64,000 bases of DNA. Origin: Kitasatospora albolonga (lineage in GTDB: Bacteria > Actinomycetota > Actinomycetes > Streptomycetales > Streptomycetaceae). The notes under the pieces were generated by a model. That model was not told the DNA's origin. It did not search any database and saw only the letters and a list, made by a program, of their open reading frames with translations. The stretch is from positions 4,706,001 through 4,770,000 of the forward strand of contig CP020563.1 in assembly GCA_002082585.1 (NCBI GenBank), in the 5' to 3' direction. The translations under genes were made by a program, and so were the position numbers. Of the stretch, positions 1 through 8,054 are shown piece by piece; positions within the stretch are counted from its first letter, which is position 1; each line of letters starts with the position of its first letter.

Positions 1-335
1 CACGACTATGTGATGGAGGGCACAGTTCCGGTCACAACGCTGCTACAGAGGGGGGAGGTTGGTCCGGATGAGCCGGTCGGGTGGGTGGGGTGCACCGCGC
101 AGACGACGCTGCTGCGGAAAGGGGGCAGAGCCAACCGCGCCGCCCCGCCCGGTCTCGCCCCGCGTCCCACCCCCACGTGCCCCACGTCTTGTTGTCCCAT
201 TTTCCGGTGGGATTGCCCAGGCCGGAGGCCCGGCCGTCCCGCGGTGTCCCGGGACGACCGCGCGCACCCGCCCTGGGACGGCAGCCGAACCGTACGGTCC
301 TTGCGATTCCTCCAAACCCATACAGGGAGAAGAGC

Positions 336-806
336 ATGCGACTCAGCACCTGGAAGCGCTCGTTCGTCAGCAGCGTCGCCGCTGCCGGAATCGTTGTCGG
401 CACCCTCGCCGGTGCGAGTGGCACCGCCGCCGCGGCCCCGGCGGACACCAAGTCGGCCGCCGCCACCAAGATCGCCCCGCAAGCGGTGCAGAACCTCGGG
501 CTGAGCGTCAGGCAGGCCAAGGGAATCCAGCGCCGACACCAGGAAGTCGGCTACAACCCCGGTGCCATCGACGGCCAGTTGGGCACAGGCAGCTGGAAGG
601 CGATCCAGCGCGCACTGCGCGATCATCACGGATACGCGGGTGCCATCGATGGGATCGTCGGCCCCAACACCATCAGGGCGCTGCAGCGTTCGTTGAAGGC
701 CAACAACTGGGGCTACACCGGCGCCATCGACGGCATCGCCGGGCCCGGCACCCGGGCCGCCTTCGCGCGCTGGGCCAACTGGTGCGTGGACCGCTACAAC
801 TACTGA
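336..806 (+). CDS. Secreted peptidoglycan-binding domain protein
   Basis: 156 residues. The N-terminus has a Sec signal peptide: basic MRLSTWKR, a hydrophobic stretch, then an Ala-rich cleavage zone ending around ATAAAAPA. The mature part has three similar segments carrying the motif GAIDG (NPGAIDGQLG, AGAIDGIVG, TGAIDGIAG), each followed by a G-x-x-T helix. This is the repeat of PG_binding_1-type domains. It probably binds cell-wall peptidoglycan outside the membrane; no catalytic domain is attached, so it is a binder rather than a hydrolase. The ATG is chosen because GGGAGA lies 5 nt upstream and the signal peptide begins there; longer in-frame extensions have no signal-like start. A strong terminator follows. 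Function beyond wall binding is unknown. Confidence 0.85.
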   Translation: MRLSTWKRSFVSSVAAAGIVVGTLAGASGTAAAAPADTKSAAATKIAPQAVQNLGLSVRQAKGIQRRHQEVGYNPGAIDGQLGTGSWKAIQRALRDHHGYAGAIDGIVGPNTIRALQRSLKANNWGYTGAIDGIAGPGTRAAFARWANWCVDRYNY

Positions 807-823
807 TCCGAACCTCCGTGAGG

Positions 824-862
824 CCCCTCGGGCCACCTCCACTGCGGAGGCGGTCCGAGGGG
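824..862. terminator. Hairpin terminator between convergent genes
   Basis: Arms of 17 nt (CCCCTCGGGCCACCTCC and GGAGGCGGTCCGAGGGG) pair with one mismatch and one G-U around a 5-nt loop. It lies between the stops of the plus-strand wall-binding gene and the minus-strand NTF2-like gene and can serve both. Confidence 0.75.
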
Positions 863-908
863 ATTCTGCCGGTCCGGCCCGCGAGTGATCACGGCCGGTG
901 GCGGGCCC

Positions 909-1292
909 TCACCCGGCCGGGACGGGCGTCGCCTGGTGGTAGTACAGCCGCCACGCCGTCCCGCCGTCCTGCCTGCGCCACAGCGAACTCCGCCGGGCCC
1001 GGTTGCCGTCGAAGACGCTCTCGTACGTGAGATGAACGAGCCCCGGAGCCAGTACGGTCCCCGTCATACCGGACGCCTCGAAGCGCGGTCCGCCGCCCGT
1101 GTTCCCGCCGTCCAGCTGGGGCAGCGCGGCGAGCATCTCCTCGTACGTCCACCGCCGCCCCGAAGCCCCGACCTCGATGAACTCCGGATCGAGCAGCTCC
1201 GCGGCGAGTGACGGCGACATGCGCACATCGGGGTCCAGCAACTGCAACTCACCGGTGATGGCCGCGCTGATGTCTGTAGTCTCTCCGCTCAT
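909..1292 (-). CDS. NTF2-like / DUF4440 family protein
   Basis: 127 residues from ATG (MSGETTD). The layout fits the SnoaL/DUF4440 NTF2-like fold: an N-terminal helix (ISAAITGELQLLDPDVR), a segment with LLDPEFIEVGASGRRWTYEEML, then strands ending in SSLWRRQDGG and WRLYYHQATPV. Such proteins are small cytoplasmic cone-shaped dimers that bind or turn over small molecules, and the substrate cannot be read from sequence. The start is favoured over upstream in-frame codons because GGGGAAG sits just before it. It is followed on the same strand (upstream in transcription) by an unrelated membrane protein, so no operon role is implied. Confidence 0.75.
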   Translation of the reverse strand: MSGETTDISAAITGELQLLDPDVRMSPSLAAELLDPEFIEVGASGRRWTYEEMLAALPQLDGGNTGGGPRFEASGMTGTVLAPGLVHLTYESVFDGNRARRSSLWRRQDGGTAWRLYYHQATPVPAG

Positions 1293-1350
1293 CCACTGAT
1301 CTTCCCCAATGGCATCGGCGCTGGGGACTGGGGGGCTTGGGGGCGAGACG

Positions 1351-1878
1351 TCAGCTGATGCTGTCCCGGCGGAGCCGACGCCGTTCACGTCGCCGCTCGG
1401 TCCTACGCGCGCGAGCTCGCCGCAACCGCTCCTCACGCATACGACGCTGACGCTCCTCCTGCCTGGCGCTACGAGCCTCAGGGGTGTTGAAGTGCGCGAG
1501 CCAGGGGACCAGGACACCGGTCCCTACGAGGGCGAACGCCACGATCCAGTGGCCGACGGAGCTGCCCATGACCAGGGCGAGCACGGCTCCCGCGCCCGCT
1601 CCGGCCGAGTACCCCAGGGCCGGGCGCCAGTCTCTGCGGTAGAACCCGGTCCTGACCATGATGAGGAGCGGTACGGGCGAGGCCATGAACGCCGCGAAGT
1701 GCTTTCCGCCACCGTCCGGCACACCACAGCCCCCTCTGGGGTGCGGAGCGCACCCCAAGGTCGCCAGCCCCGCCAGCCCCCAGCCGAAGCACAGGGCCAG
1801 CACCGCCGCCAGGACCGCCCCCACCCATGTGGCACGCATCCCCGCATCGTAGGGGAGAGGGCCCGGCGGGTCGGTCAA
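1351..1878 (-). CDS. Small membrane protein with basic C-terminal tail
   Basis: Up to 175 residues from TTG (GAGGG 7 nt upstream), or 162 from an internal ATG (MRATWVG). It has three to four hydrophobic segments (WVGAVLAAVLALCFGWGL, FAAFMASPVPLLIMV, AGAGAVLALVMG, WIVAFALVGTGVLVPWLAHF). A strongly basic, charged tail rich in RRxER repeats follows and should lie on the cytoplasmic face. No family was recognised. It starts 11 nt after the stop of the HTH gene and may be translated from the same transcript. Confidence 0.6.
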   Translation of the reverse strand: MTDPPGPLPYDAGMRATWVGAVLAAVLALCFGWGLAGLATLGCAPHPRGGCGVPDGGGKHFAAFMASPVPLLIMVRTGFYRRDWRPALGYSAGAGAGAVLALVMGSSVGHWIVAFALVGTGVLVPWLAHFNTPEARSARQEERQRRMREERLRRARARRTERRRERRRLRRDSIS

Positions 1879-1888
1879 CTGTTCGCCC

Positions 1889-2863
1889 TCAGACGGGTTT
1901 GAGGAGGTCGCGGAGGTTGGCCATGCGCGCCTTGACGTCGGCGACTTCGGCGGGTTGGACCGGGGCTTCGGCGGTGTGGGCAGTACGACAGGGGCGGCAG
2001 AGGCCGTCGGGGAGGTTCTCGGGCTGGCCGGGCCGTCCGCAGTCGGTGCACTCCATGAGGACGCGGCGGGTGGGGGTGTTGGCCGTTGTGGGGGTGGGGA
2101 GTTGGGGTGGGAGTTTGTCGGTGAGGCGGCGGCGGACGAGGCCGGCGGGGTGGTCGACCGTGGTGGGGAGTCCGGCGGTCAGCGCGCTGGTGAGGTAGTC
2201 GACGCTCACGCCCCGGCCGAGCCATTCGGCGGCCCGCGCTTCGAGGGCGGCGCAGTCGTCGGCGGAGAGGGCGAGCCGGTGGTCCTGGTGGCCGAGGCGG
2301 GCCAGGGCGAGGTAGGCGGGGGAGGGGAGGTCCGCTGCCGGGTCTTGGTCCGGGGCGCGTTGAGGCGGTACGGGGTTGGGCTCGGGGGCTTGTCGCGCGG
2401 CGGGGGCCTCGGGGGCGGGCCGGGCTGGTGCGGGACTCACGGCCTGCGTGGCCTGTACGGCCTTCTCGGTGGCGAGGTAGGTGCTCCACCATTCGTTGTC
2501 GCGGGCGGTGCGGGACCAGAAGGTGCGGAAGACCCAGCGGGTTTCGTCGCCCGCGCCGACCGAGCACCGTACGCGTCGCAAGTGCCCGGCGACGGAGAGG
2601 GCGTTGAGGGCGGTGGAGATGGCCTGCTGGCCGTAGAGGGGGAGCTGCTTGGCGAGCTGCTTCACGCTCATGGCCGCGCCGTCGGGGAGGTGGTCGACGA
2701 ACCCGGCGACGTACCGCTCGCGGGTGGGGAGGAGAGTGAAGTCGTTGCGCGTACGGGGTTGTTGGTCCGGGGTGGAGCGTTTGCCGTAACCGGGCTTGGC
2801 CATCGGGTACGGGTCGGCGGGTGCGGGGGCAGGCAGGGCGGAGCTAGGCTGCTGTGTAGCCAC
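1889..2863 (-). CDS. HTH-domain protein with C-terminal zinc ribbon
   Basis: 324 residues, GTG start with AAAGGA 7 nt upstream. Residues about 40-115 look like a winged helix-turn-helix (VKQLAKQLPLYGQQAISTALNALSVAGHLRRV, with a W-x-F wing). A Pro/Ala-rich linker follows. The C-terminal part contains CTDCGRPGQPENLPDGLCRPC, a Cys4 zinc-ribbon-like knuckle. This architecture is frequent in Streptomyces, often beside mobile or phage-like DNA, and is annotated only as a helix-turn-helix protein. It is presumably a cytoplasmic DNA-binding protein with unknown target. A conserved-looking hairpin stands in its 5' untranslated region. Confidence 0.75.
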   Translation of the reverse strand: MATQQPSSALPAPAPADPYPMAKPGYGKRSTPDQQPRTRNDFTLLPTRERYVAGFVDHLPDGAAMSVKQLAKQLPLYGQQAISTALNALSVAGHLRRVRCSVGAGDETRWVFRTFWSRTARDNEWWSTYLATEKAVQATQAVSPAPARPAPEAPAARQAPEPNPVPPQRAPDQDPAADLPSPAYLALARLGHQDHRLALSADDCAALEARAAEWLGRGVSVDYLTSALTAGLPTTVDHPAGLVRRRLTDKLPPQLPTPTTANTPTRRVLMECTDCGRPGQPENLPDGLCRPCRTAHTAEAPVQPAEVADVKARMANLRDLLKPV

Positions 2864-2900
2864 GGGATCGTCCTTTAGGTTGTGCGCGATCTTGCGGTCA

Positions 2901-2936
2901 GACCCCGGCGTCGGTGTGGCAACACCTGCCGGGGTC
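2901..2936 (-). promoter_or_regulatory. Two-tier hairpin in the leader of the HTH gene
   Basis: Outer arms GACCCCGGC and GCCGGGGTC enclose a second stem GGTGT/ACACC with a GGCA loop. It lies about 38 nt upstream of the GTG start and so would be in the 5' UTR. On the opposite strand it is followed by a weak T-rich run and could also act as a terminator. The role is inferred only from position. Confidence 0.45.
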
Positions 2937-3113
2937 GTTCGTTTCTCGAACCGTAAGCAGTCGTGACGCTCCGCCGCAAGCTGTCACGATTAGTCATACT
3001 TCCCCGGCCGCGACCGGGGAGGGAGGTAGGGGAGGTCTCCCCAACCCCCTTCTCGTGCCCGCCGGTTAAAGAAGGCGCTCGAACCTCGAAGCTCGCATCC
3101 CGACACCCGTGTC

Positions 3114-3209
3114 CCGGGACCCGAGCTTCGGACCGGGACCCGTCTACGTACCCCCGCAAGAGCGAACCGGACGCCCCGAAGCTCGGGTCCCGGTTCTTGG
3201 GACCCGAGC
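3114..3209. repeat. Nested inverted repeats downstream of the WapI-like immunity gene
   Basis: CCGGGACCCGAGCTTCGG (3114-3131) has an exact reverse complement at 3176-3193. A second, tighter hairpin has arms GCTCGGGTCCC (3181-3191) and GGGACCCGAGC (3199-3209) with a 7-nt loop. The core GGGACCC recurs again at 3135. The tight hairpin begins about 30 nt beyond the stop of the minus-strand gene and may be its terminator; the extra copies are unexplained. The rest of 2937-3240 shows no gene. Confidence 0.6.
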
Positions 3210-3240
3210 CCCGAGTCCCGGGCTTTCACATGAGTGGTGA

Positions 3241-3726
3241 TCAGCGGGGCGGGAAGGAAGCCAGCGAAAGGTCCCACTGGTCAGCCGCGCGAAGCAGCGC
3301 CGCGGCATCCGTCCTGATCTCCACGGCATACTGGTAGATATCAGCCCTATCGTCATCTTGCTGCCATGGGGGCGCTGCCTCCAATGACAGATGAACGCGA
3401 ATCGCCACGGCCCCGCCCTCGCTCCGACCGGCGAGGCTGAAAGCCACGACCGGCTCGATGAAACAGATGTCCGGCGACAGCTCACCTTCGGCATCGGGTC
3501 CGGTCACGGCCACTGTCCCTGCGGCCACTGCTCGCAGCCACGCGGCCACCTGGAGAGCCTCATTGGTGAGCAGACACGGTTCGGTGAAGGACCAGCTTCC
3601 CTCGGGAGTCGTCACCGTACCGTCAATGACCAGCCAGTTGTCGTCGTACGAGTCGCCCCGGACCGTGGAGAACTGATAGCGCACGGGGCGGAGGTCGACA
3701 CTGCTGGTGAGATCGTTCAGGAGCAC
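3241..3726 (-). CDS. WapI-family immunity-like protein
   Basis: 161 residues, assigned GTG start ([10 protein letters not shown]). The sequence ([39 protein letters not shown], then an acidic [16 protein letters not shown] strand and a C-terminal [11 protein letters not shown]) matches what I recall of small proteins annotated as WapI-family immunity proteins, which neutralise the toxic tips of wall-associated RHS/YD proteins. It should act in the cytoplasm. No clear ribosome-binding site marks this GTG, so the N-terminus is uncertain. The in-frame extension upstream runs through the CRISPR array and is not real. It sits at the far end of the immunity-gene train that follows the RHS gene. Confidence 0.65.
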   Translation of the reverse strand: MLLNDLTSSVDLRPVRYQFSTVRGDSYDDNWLVIDGTVTTPEGSWSFTEPCLLTNEALQVAAWLRAVAAGTVAVTGPDAEGELSPDICFIEPVVAFSLAGRSEGGAVAIRVHLSLEAAPPWQQDDDRADIYQYAVEIRTDAAALLRAADQWDLSLASFPPR

Positions 3727-3905
3727 TGGACCAGGGTGCCATGCGCGGGCCAGCGGGGCGGCTGCGCCTTCCGGCTCGGATACCGCAGAGAGCTGGAGCG
3801 CCACCCCGGACTGCCCGCCGCTTCGGGAGCACGACCAGGGGGAGCACCGCGAGAGCCGATCACAGCAGCCCTCTGACCTGCTGCTTCGGGTTGGCGAAAG
3901 CCCGC

Positions 3906-4910
3906 TGGACCATCCCTGCATGCGCAGGGACCACTTCGAGGACCCGGCGCGGGACTGGGCGGCTTGGGGGCCATCCCCGCACGCGCGGGGACCACGTCCA
4001 GGCGATGCCCGTGCTCCGGTTCGAGCAGGGACCATCCCCGCGCACGCGGGGACCACCGGCGGTACTACCGCCCGGGCCAAGGTCGTCAGGGACCACCCCC
4101 GCACGCGCGGGGACCACGACGAGGAAAATTCCGGCCTGCTCCTGCTCGGAGGACCACCCCCGCACGCGCGGGGACCACGGACTCGTTCAACCGAGCCTGT
4201 GCAGCGTGACGGGACCACCCCCGCACGCGCGGGGACCACTCGGTCGCCACGCTGACCGCGTGGAAGTCGACGGGACCACCCCCGCACGCGCGGGGACCAC
4301 CGGACGAGACGGTCAGCGGAGGCGGGAGGCAGGGGACCACCCCCGCACGCGCGGGGACCACCCGATGGGGCTGTCGGGCTCGGGGTGGCCGCAGGGACCA
4401 CCCCCGCACGCGCGGGGACCACTGCGCCCGGACCACGAGCATCGGCGGCGCCTTGGGACCACCCCCGCACGCGCGGGGACCACCCGTTCTTGCCGGACTG
4501 GCGCTCGGACTGGCGGGGACCACCCCCGCACGCGCGGGGACCACGCAGCCCGTGTCCGACCGGATGGGAGCCGGGAGGGACCACCCCCGCACGCGCGGGG
4601 ACCACATGGTCTTCTTGCAGTGGTAGGCGAGGGTCGGGGGACCACCCCCGCACGCGCGGGGACCACTTCAAAGCACCGGAACAAGAAGGGCCGGGGCAGG
4701 GACCACCCCCGCACGCGCGGGGACCACGAGGGCACGGTGCGCCTGTCGCGTGACGTGCGGGGACCACCCCCGCACGCGCGGGGACCACGGAGCGCCTCGT
4801 CACGAATGCATCGCTGCAGGGGGACCACCCCCGCACGCGCGGGGACCACGGCTGATCGTCGCAGGGTAACGGTGACCAGCTGGGACCACCCCCGCACGCG
4901 CGGGGACCAC
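3906..4910 (-). CRISPR. Type I-E CRISPR array, 17 repeats and 16 spacers
   Basis: Seventeen 29-nt repeats recur at an exact 61-nt period, so every spacer is 32 nt. Read on the minus strand, the repeat starts GTGGTCCCCGCGCG and ends CGGGGGTGGTCCC; its palindromic CCCCGC/GCGGGG stem is typical of actinomycete I-E repeats. The repeats at 4882 down to 4089 are identical except for one first-base change at 4150. The last three (4028, 3967, 3906) are progressively degenerate (CCATCCC for CCACCCC, an altered stem loop, CCTGCATGCGCAGG). Decay at the low-coordinate end and a leader-like sequence at 4911 place the leader at the high end and transcription on the minus strand. No cas gene is in the window, so processing must rely on Cas proteins encoded elsewhere, or the array is orphan. 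Confidence 0.97.
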
Positions 4911-5020
4911 AGTTCGTGACCTGCGGGTTTATGAGGCCAGGGGCTCGTTTTTCATCACTTCCTGAGAAACGGACATATCCCCCAGCCTCATAGGTAGCTT
5001 CCGTCGGAACCCGTGCAGCC
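4911..5020 (-). promoter_or_regulatory. CRISPR leader
   Basis: This stretch abuts the first intact repeat. On the minus strand it reads CCGCAGGTCACGAACT into the repeat, preceded by an A/T-richer tract with GAAGTGATGAAAAACGAG and CATAAACC. Streptomyces I-E leaders typically end in a similar CCGCAGGT block. It should hold the array promoter and adaptation signals. The remaining 5021-5178 is unassigned. Confidence 0.65.
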
Positions 5021-5178
5021 CTCATTGTCCCGAACACCCGCCACCGGTACACACGTTTCCTCCGTACCCATGCCGCCCTTGGACAGTGATTGCCAGCCGG
5101 GACCAGCCTTACGGCATGTGAGCCGACCTGGCACGCTGTGCGAGAGGCCCTGAGCGTGAACCGAATCGAGGAGACAGG

Positions 5179-5772
5179 TTGATCACGGAGTACCAGCAGC
5201 GCCTGCGTGAGCGCTACCTCGCTGCTCCCGTCATGCCGTCCCCGGCGCCCTGGCATCCAGTCCTGGACCGGAGCATTCCCATCGGCGGCCTGCTCGGCAT
5301 CGGCTTCGCCGTCCATCCGGAGACCGGGCACGACCTCGCCATGGTCGTATCCCACGACGGGCACGGACTCTTCGACGCAGCCACCAGCAAGAAGATCGCC
5401 CGCGACCGGGACCCCGACCCCGCCACCAGCGCCCCCGAAGCCCACCCGGACCTCGCCTGCCCCGGACTCGGCCCCGTCGCGGGTACCGAGATCCGTATCG
5501 CCGGACTCTTCGGCGGCGGGCTGCACACCACCACCTCGGACGGCTGGACGGTGGATGTCGTTAGCCCCGACTGGCCCCACGACCGCGTCATCCTCTCCGC
5601 CGACGGTGGAGCGAACAACGGTGCTGCGGGAGGCACTTGGTGGCACGTCTTCCACTCGGACTACTCAGAACTGCGCACCGCCGGTTTCTCCCCAACCGGT
5701 CTCACCCTGGCAATCGCGACCAGCAGTGATCTCACTCTCTGGACCCGCCCTCAGTTCCACAGCGAGAACTGA
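5179..5772 (+). CDS. Hypothetical protein beside the CRISPR leader
   Basis: 197 residues, TTG start with GAGGAGACAGG immediately upstream. It is a soluble, globular-looking protein, rich in Gly, Asp and Thr, with no signal peptide, membrane segment or motif I recognise. Segments such as [33 protein letters not shown] and [19 protein letters not shown] suggest a beta-rich fold. It reads away from the CRISPR leader, but nothing in it resembles a Cas protein. Codon use is normal for the host. Confidence 0.65.
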   Translation: MITEYQQRLRERYLAAPVMPSPAPWHPVLDRSIPIGGLLGIGFAVHPETGHDLAMVVSHDGHGLFDAATSKKIARDRDPDPATSAPEAHPDLACPGLGPVAGTEIRIAGLFGGGLHTTTSDGWTVDVVSPDWPHDRVILSADGGANNGAAGGTWWHVFHSDYSELRTAGFSPTGLTLAIATSSDLTLWTRPQFHSEN

Positions 5773-5885
5773 ACCGCCACCGGACCGCGTTCGGGCACCT
5801 TCCCGTCCATCCCCAGTCGGCAGTTGGCCCAGGCGGGCCGGACGGCACGTCCTCGTCCAAAGTGCTCCGCCCTCAGGACAGGGGG

Positions 5886-6218
5886 CTACTTCTCGGCCTC
5901 ACCCAAGGCGCTGCGCAGCCAGTCGATGGTTCCCTGGGCCAGGAGTTCATCGGCCAGCCGGTTCGCCGTTCCGGTGACGAGGCGGCCGCGGCTGTTGTCG
6001 ATCCAGCGCTGGGCGTTCTCGTAGCCCTGGGCCTTGTACTCGATGCCCTGGAGCAGGCACTCCAGCTTGTCCGCGTCGCGGGCGCAGACCGCTTCCGGTG
6101 ACTCCTTGGCCTCGTACTCCGCGATCAGTTCGCGGACCGCCGTGGCCAGTACCTCCGGCATGCCCGCCGTCTGGTCGGCGGTGACCTGTTGCGGGTCGCC
6201 GGCAGGCGCGCGCTGTGA
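5886..6218 (-). pseudogene. 3' remnant of an HD-domain phosphohydrolase gene (HDDC2/YfbR-like)
   Basis: The open frame encodes only the C-terminal half of a nucleotide-type HD hydrolase: GDPQQVTADQTAGM, then ALATAVREL-like helices, the conserved ARDADKLECLLQGIEY and the terminal QGYENAQRWIDNS region. Full-length members are about 170-200 residues and carry HD metal ligands in the N-terminal half, which is absent here. A stop lies directly upstream of the homology and the start of a different plus-strand gene overlaps the break. I infer a deletion or recombination junction near 6200-6218. Any translated product (91 residues from an internal ATG) would lack most of the active site. Confidence 0.7.
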
Positions 6219-6367
6219 TCAAGCTGGTCAAGTCTGTACCTCAGCCGGACGGGGCCTACCGCGTGTTCCTCGAGCACACCCTCAGTTGCGCCGCCTGCCG
6301 ACTCTCCGGCGGTCCTTGTCCTACTGCGGCCCGGCTCGTCAGGGCCTGGCGCGAGAGCCGCCGATGA
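6215..6367 (+). CDS. Small Cys-containing hypothetical protein
   Basis: 50 residues from GTG (VIKLVKSVPQPDG). It has a CxxC pair (SCAACRL) and a third Cys (GPC), then an amphipathic, Arg-rich end (ARLVRAWRESRR). Small proteins of this look occur near regulators in Streptomyces accessory regions, but I cannot name a family. Its stop overlaps an ATG (ATGA) of a further 20-codon frame ending at 6426, which may be a gene fragment. There is no clear ribosome-binding site, and its start overlaps the HD remnant junction, so its own 5' end may also be affected. Confidence 0.4.
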   Translation: MIKLVKSVPQPDGAYRVFLEHTLSCAACRLSGGPCPTAARLVRAWRESRR

Positions 6368-6519
6368 GCGCCACCGGCCCCGGGAATTCGCGCCCGCGGC
6401 CGCTGCATGCGCAGGAGCACCGGTGAACGCCTAGTGCCGCATCAGGCAACGTGCGTCCCGTCTTGTAGGGCGAGGCGGCAGCAGACGCCTATTGGATGCA
6501 CCCTGCGTAGTCTCGCGGG

Positions 6520-6903
6520 GTGCATTCTCATCTGAGCTTCGAGAACCCTCCCGCGCTGCCTCACGAGGTGGTGGTCGAGACGCTGGAGCGTGCTCTGCGT
6601 GACCGTTCGGCTGAAGGCGAGGCGGCGGCGGTGCTGGTCGGGACCGCGCTGAACGACGACGACGCGGAGTTCGTCGAGCACTGGTGCGTGCAGGTGGGAA
6701 CGCGGGCCGTGCCGGGCAGTCCGTTGCTCGGGCTGGCCGGCCTGTGCCTGGGACACACCGCCCGCCGCTTCAGACACCTCAGCGATGAAGCCCTCGCGCT
6801 GGCCCAGTCGCTTTCGGCGCGGGCCGAGACCGACCCGGCGGACGTGGACGGCCGGGCCGTCGACGGTTACGACGACGTCCGGAGCTTCCTACACCTGTGG
6901 TGA
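6520..6903 (+). CDS. Hypothetical protein, possibly immunity-like
   Basis: 127 residues from GTG (VHSHLSFENPPALPHEVV). It is mostly helical: LPHEVVVETLERALRD, VLVGTALNDDDAEFVEHWC, LLGLAGLCLGHTARRFR, then an acidic tail VDGYDDVRSFLHLW. The pattern, a short alpha-helical soluble acidic protein in a run of immunity genes, fits an immunity or HEAT-like small protein, but no family can be assigned. It is on the strand opposite to its neighbours. Confidence 0.55.
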   Translation: MHSHLSFENPPALPHEVVVETLERALRDRSAEGEAAAVLVGTALNDDDAEFVEHWCVQVGTRAVPGSPLLGLAGLCLGHTARRFRHLSDEALALAQSLSARAETDPADVDGRAVDGYDDVRSFLHLW

Positions 6904-7117
6904 CGCCGTCTGCTGGCGTGGCAGGTCAGGCGGCGTTGGCCCGGGTTCACCAGGGCTTTAAGGCGCTTGTCGGCGGCGTTCTTGTCCCGCCGTTTTCGCC
7001 GCTTCGCCAGATGATGTAGCGGCGGATCATGCTGCCCTGAGCCCCTGTGGGTGGGGTGGCCGGTGCCGTCGAGGGTGAAGTAGCGCAGGGCGGGCCGTAC
7101 GGGAGACGGACCTGGCG

Positions 7118-7507
7118 TCACCACGCTCCGCCCGGCTCGGCGACACACACCGACGTCCCCGACGCCCCGGCCGCCGTCGACCGCATCGCTTCCAAGCCGT
7201 CGACACGGATCACACTCTCGATCCGGCCCCCGTCCTCGCTCAGCATGACACTCAGCACCGGCACAGCCTCCGCCCCCGCCATGCGTACCGTGGTGCGCCA
7301 GGGAAGACGCGGTCCCTCGACCACCACCTCGCCCGCGTCGCCACCAGGTCCTGTGGTGTAGGAAATCTCGCTCACGCCCACGCCGGTGACCACATACTCC
7401 ACCTCGAAGGACCCGGCAGCGGCGTCTGCGGCCGGCAGGCTGAACGCCTCCGCCCCGCTCACCGCGCCCCGCAGAACCTCGGGGTCCTTCCAACGATCGC
7501 TCACCAC
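7118..7507 (-). CDS. Hypothetical protein of the immunity-gene train
   Basis: 129 residues from GTG; GGAAGG lies 6 nt upstream, which favours this start over an upstream ATG. It is a beta-rich soluble sequence (FEVEYVVTGVGVSEISYTT, GEVVVEGPRLPWRTTVRMA, VPVLSVMLSEDG, RIESVIRVDGLEAM) without signal or membrane segment. No motif was recognised. Position and size are compatible with an immunity protein, which is inference only. The 214 bp beyond its stop (6904-7117) contain no convincing gene. Confidence 0.55.
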   Translation of the reverse strand: MVSDRWKDPEVLRGAVSGAEAFSLPAADAAAGSFEVEYVVTGVGVSEISYTTGPGGDAGEVVVEGPRLPWRTTVRMAGAEAVPVLSVMLSEDGGRIESVIRVDGLEAMRSTAAGASGTSVCVAEPGGAW

Positions 7508-8054
7508 TTGCTTCCTTCCAGAGAGGATTGGGTCAAACCTGCCCGTGCGCTTCGGACGCGGCAAGCGTCACGCATGCCCACGTCTATGTCACCACCGGAC
7601 AGCGGGCCGACCACCGTGACCACCCGTCCTTGCTGTCAAACCGGCCAGAGAGTCTGCCAGGCAGCGGCCGACATGAGACTGTGGGCCCACACAATGATGC
7701 ATGGGCCAGAAATCAAGTGCTCTGTCGGGGTGCAGAAAGGCCAGTCGGCGCTTGGCGCCGACTGCCACCTTCAGGAAGTCCCCGAAAGAAGAACCGAGTT
7801 CCCGGATTTGCCGTGCCAGCGGCGGGACTGCGAAATGTTTGTTTGACCCACTCCAGCGGTGACAGGTTGCCGTCAAACGGTACGAGGCTCTTCCAAAGAA
7901 TTCGAGAGGGCCTCGTTTCAATGGCTACAATATTTCTGTCAACCATTCTCCTGTCCGGGGAGGAAGGCGCTCGAGGATTTAACGCAGATGAACCCTGCCT
8001 GCCCTGACCCCGACCCTGGACCCTATGCGAGCTGATTCACTGCGCGGATTGGCC
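7508..8054. other. Gene-poor, compositionally mixed spacer
   Basis: I find no open frame with plausible codon use, start and homology. Base composition fluctuates (AT-richer around 7650-8000), which suggests decayed foreign DNA between two cassette-like genes. Confidence 0.5.

Noticed and set aside
3241..5655. An 804-codon open frame on the minus strand, and a 392-codon frame on the plus strand at 3741-4919
   Set aside because: Both run through the CRISPR array; repeats of 29 nt plus 32-nt spacers happen to lack stops and give periodic nonsense such as WSPRVRGWS. Only the last 161 codons of the minus frame look real.
6904..7117. Possible transposase remnant on the minus strand (PLHHLAKRRKRRDKNAADK)
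   Set aside because: Basic composition is suggestive, but no recognised transposase motif could be aligned.
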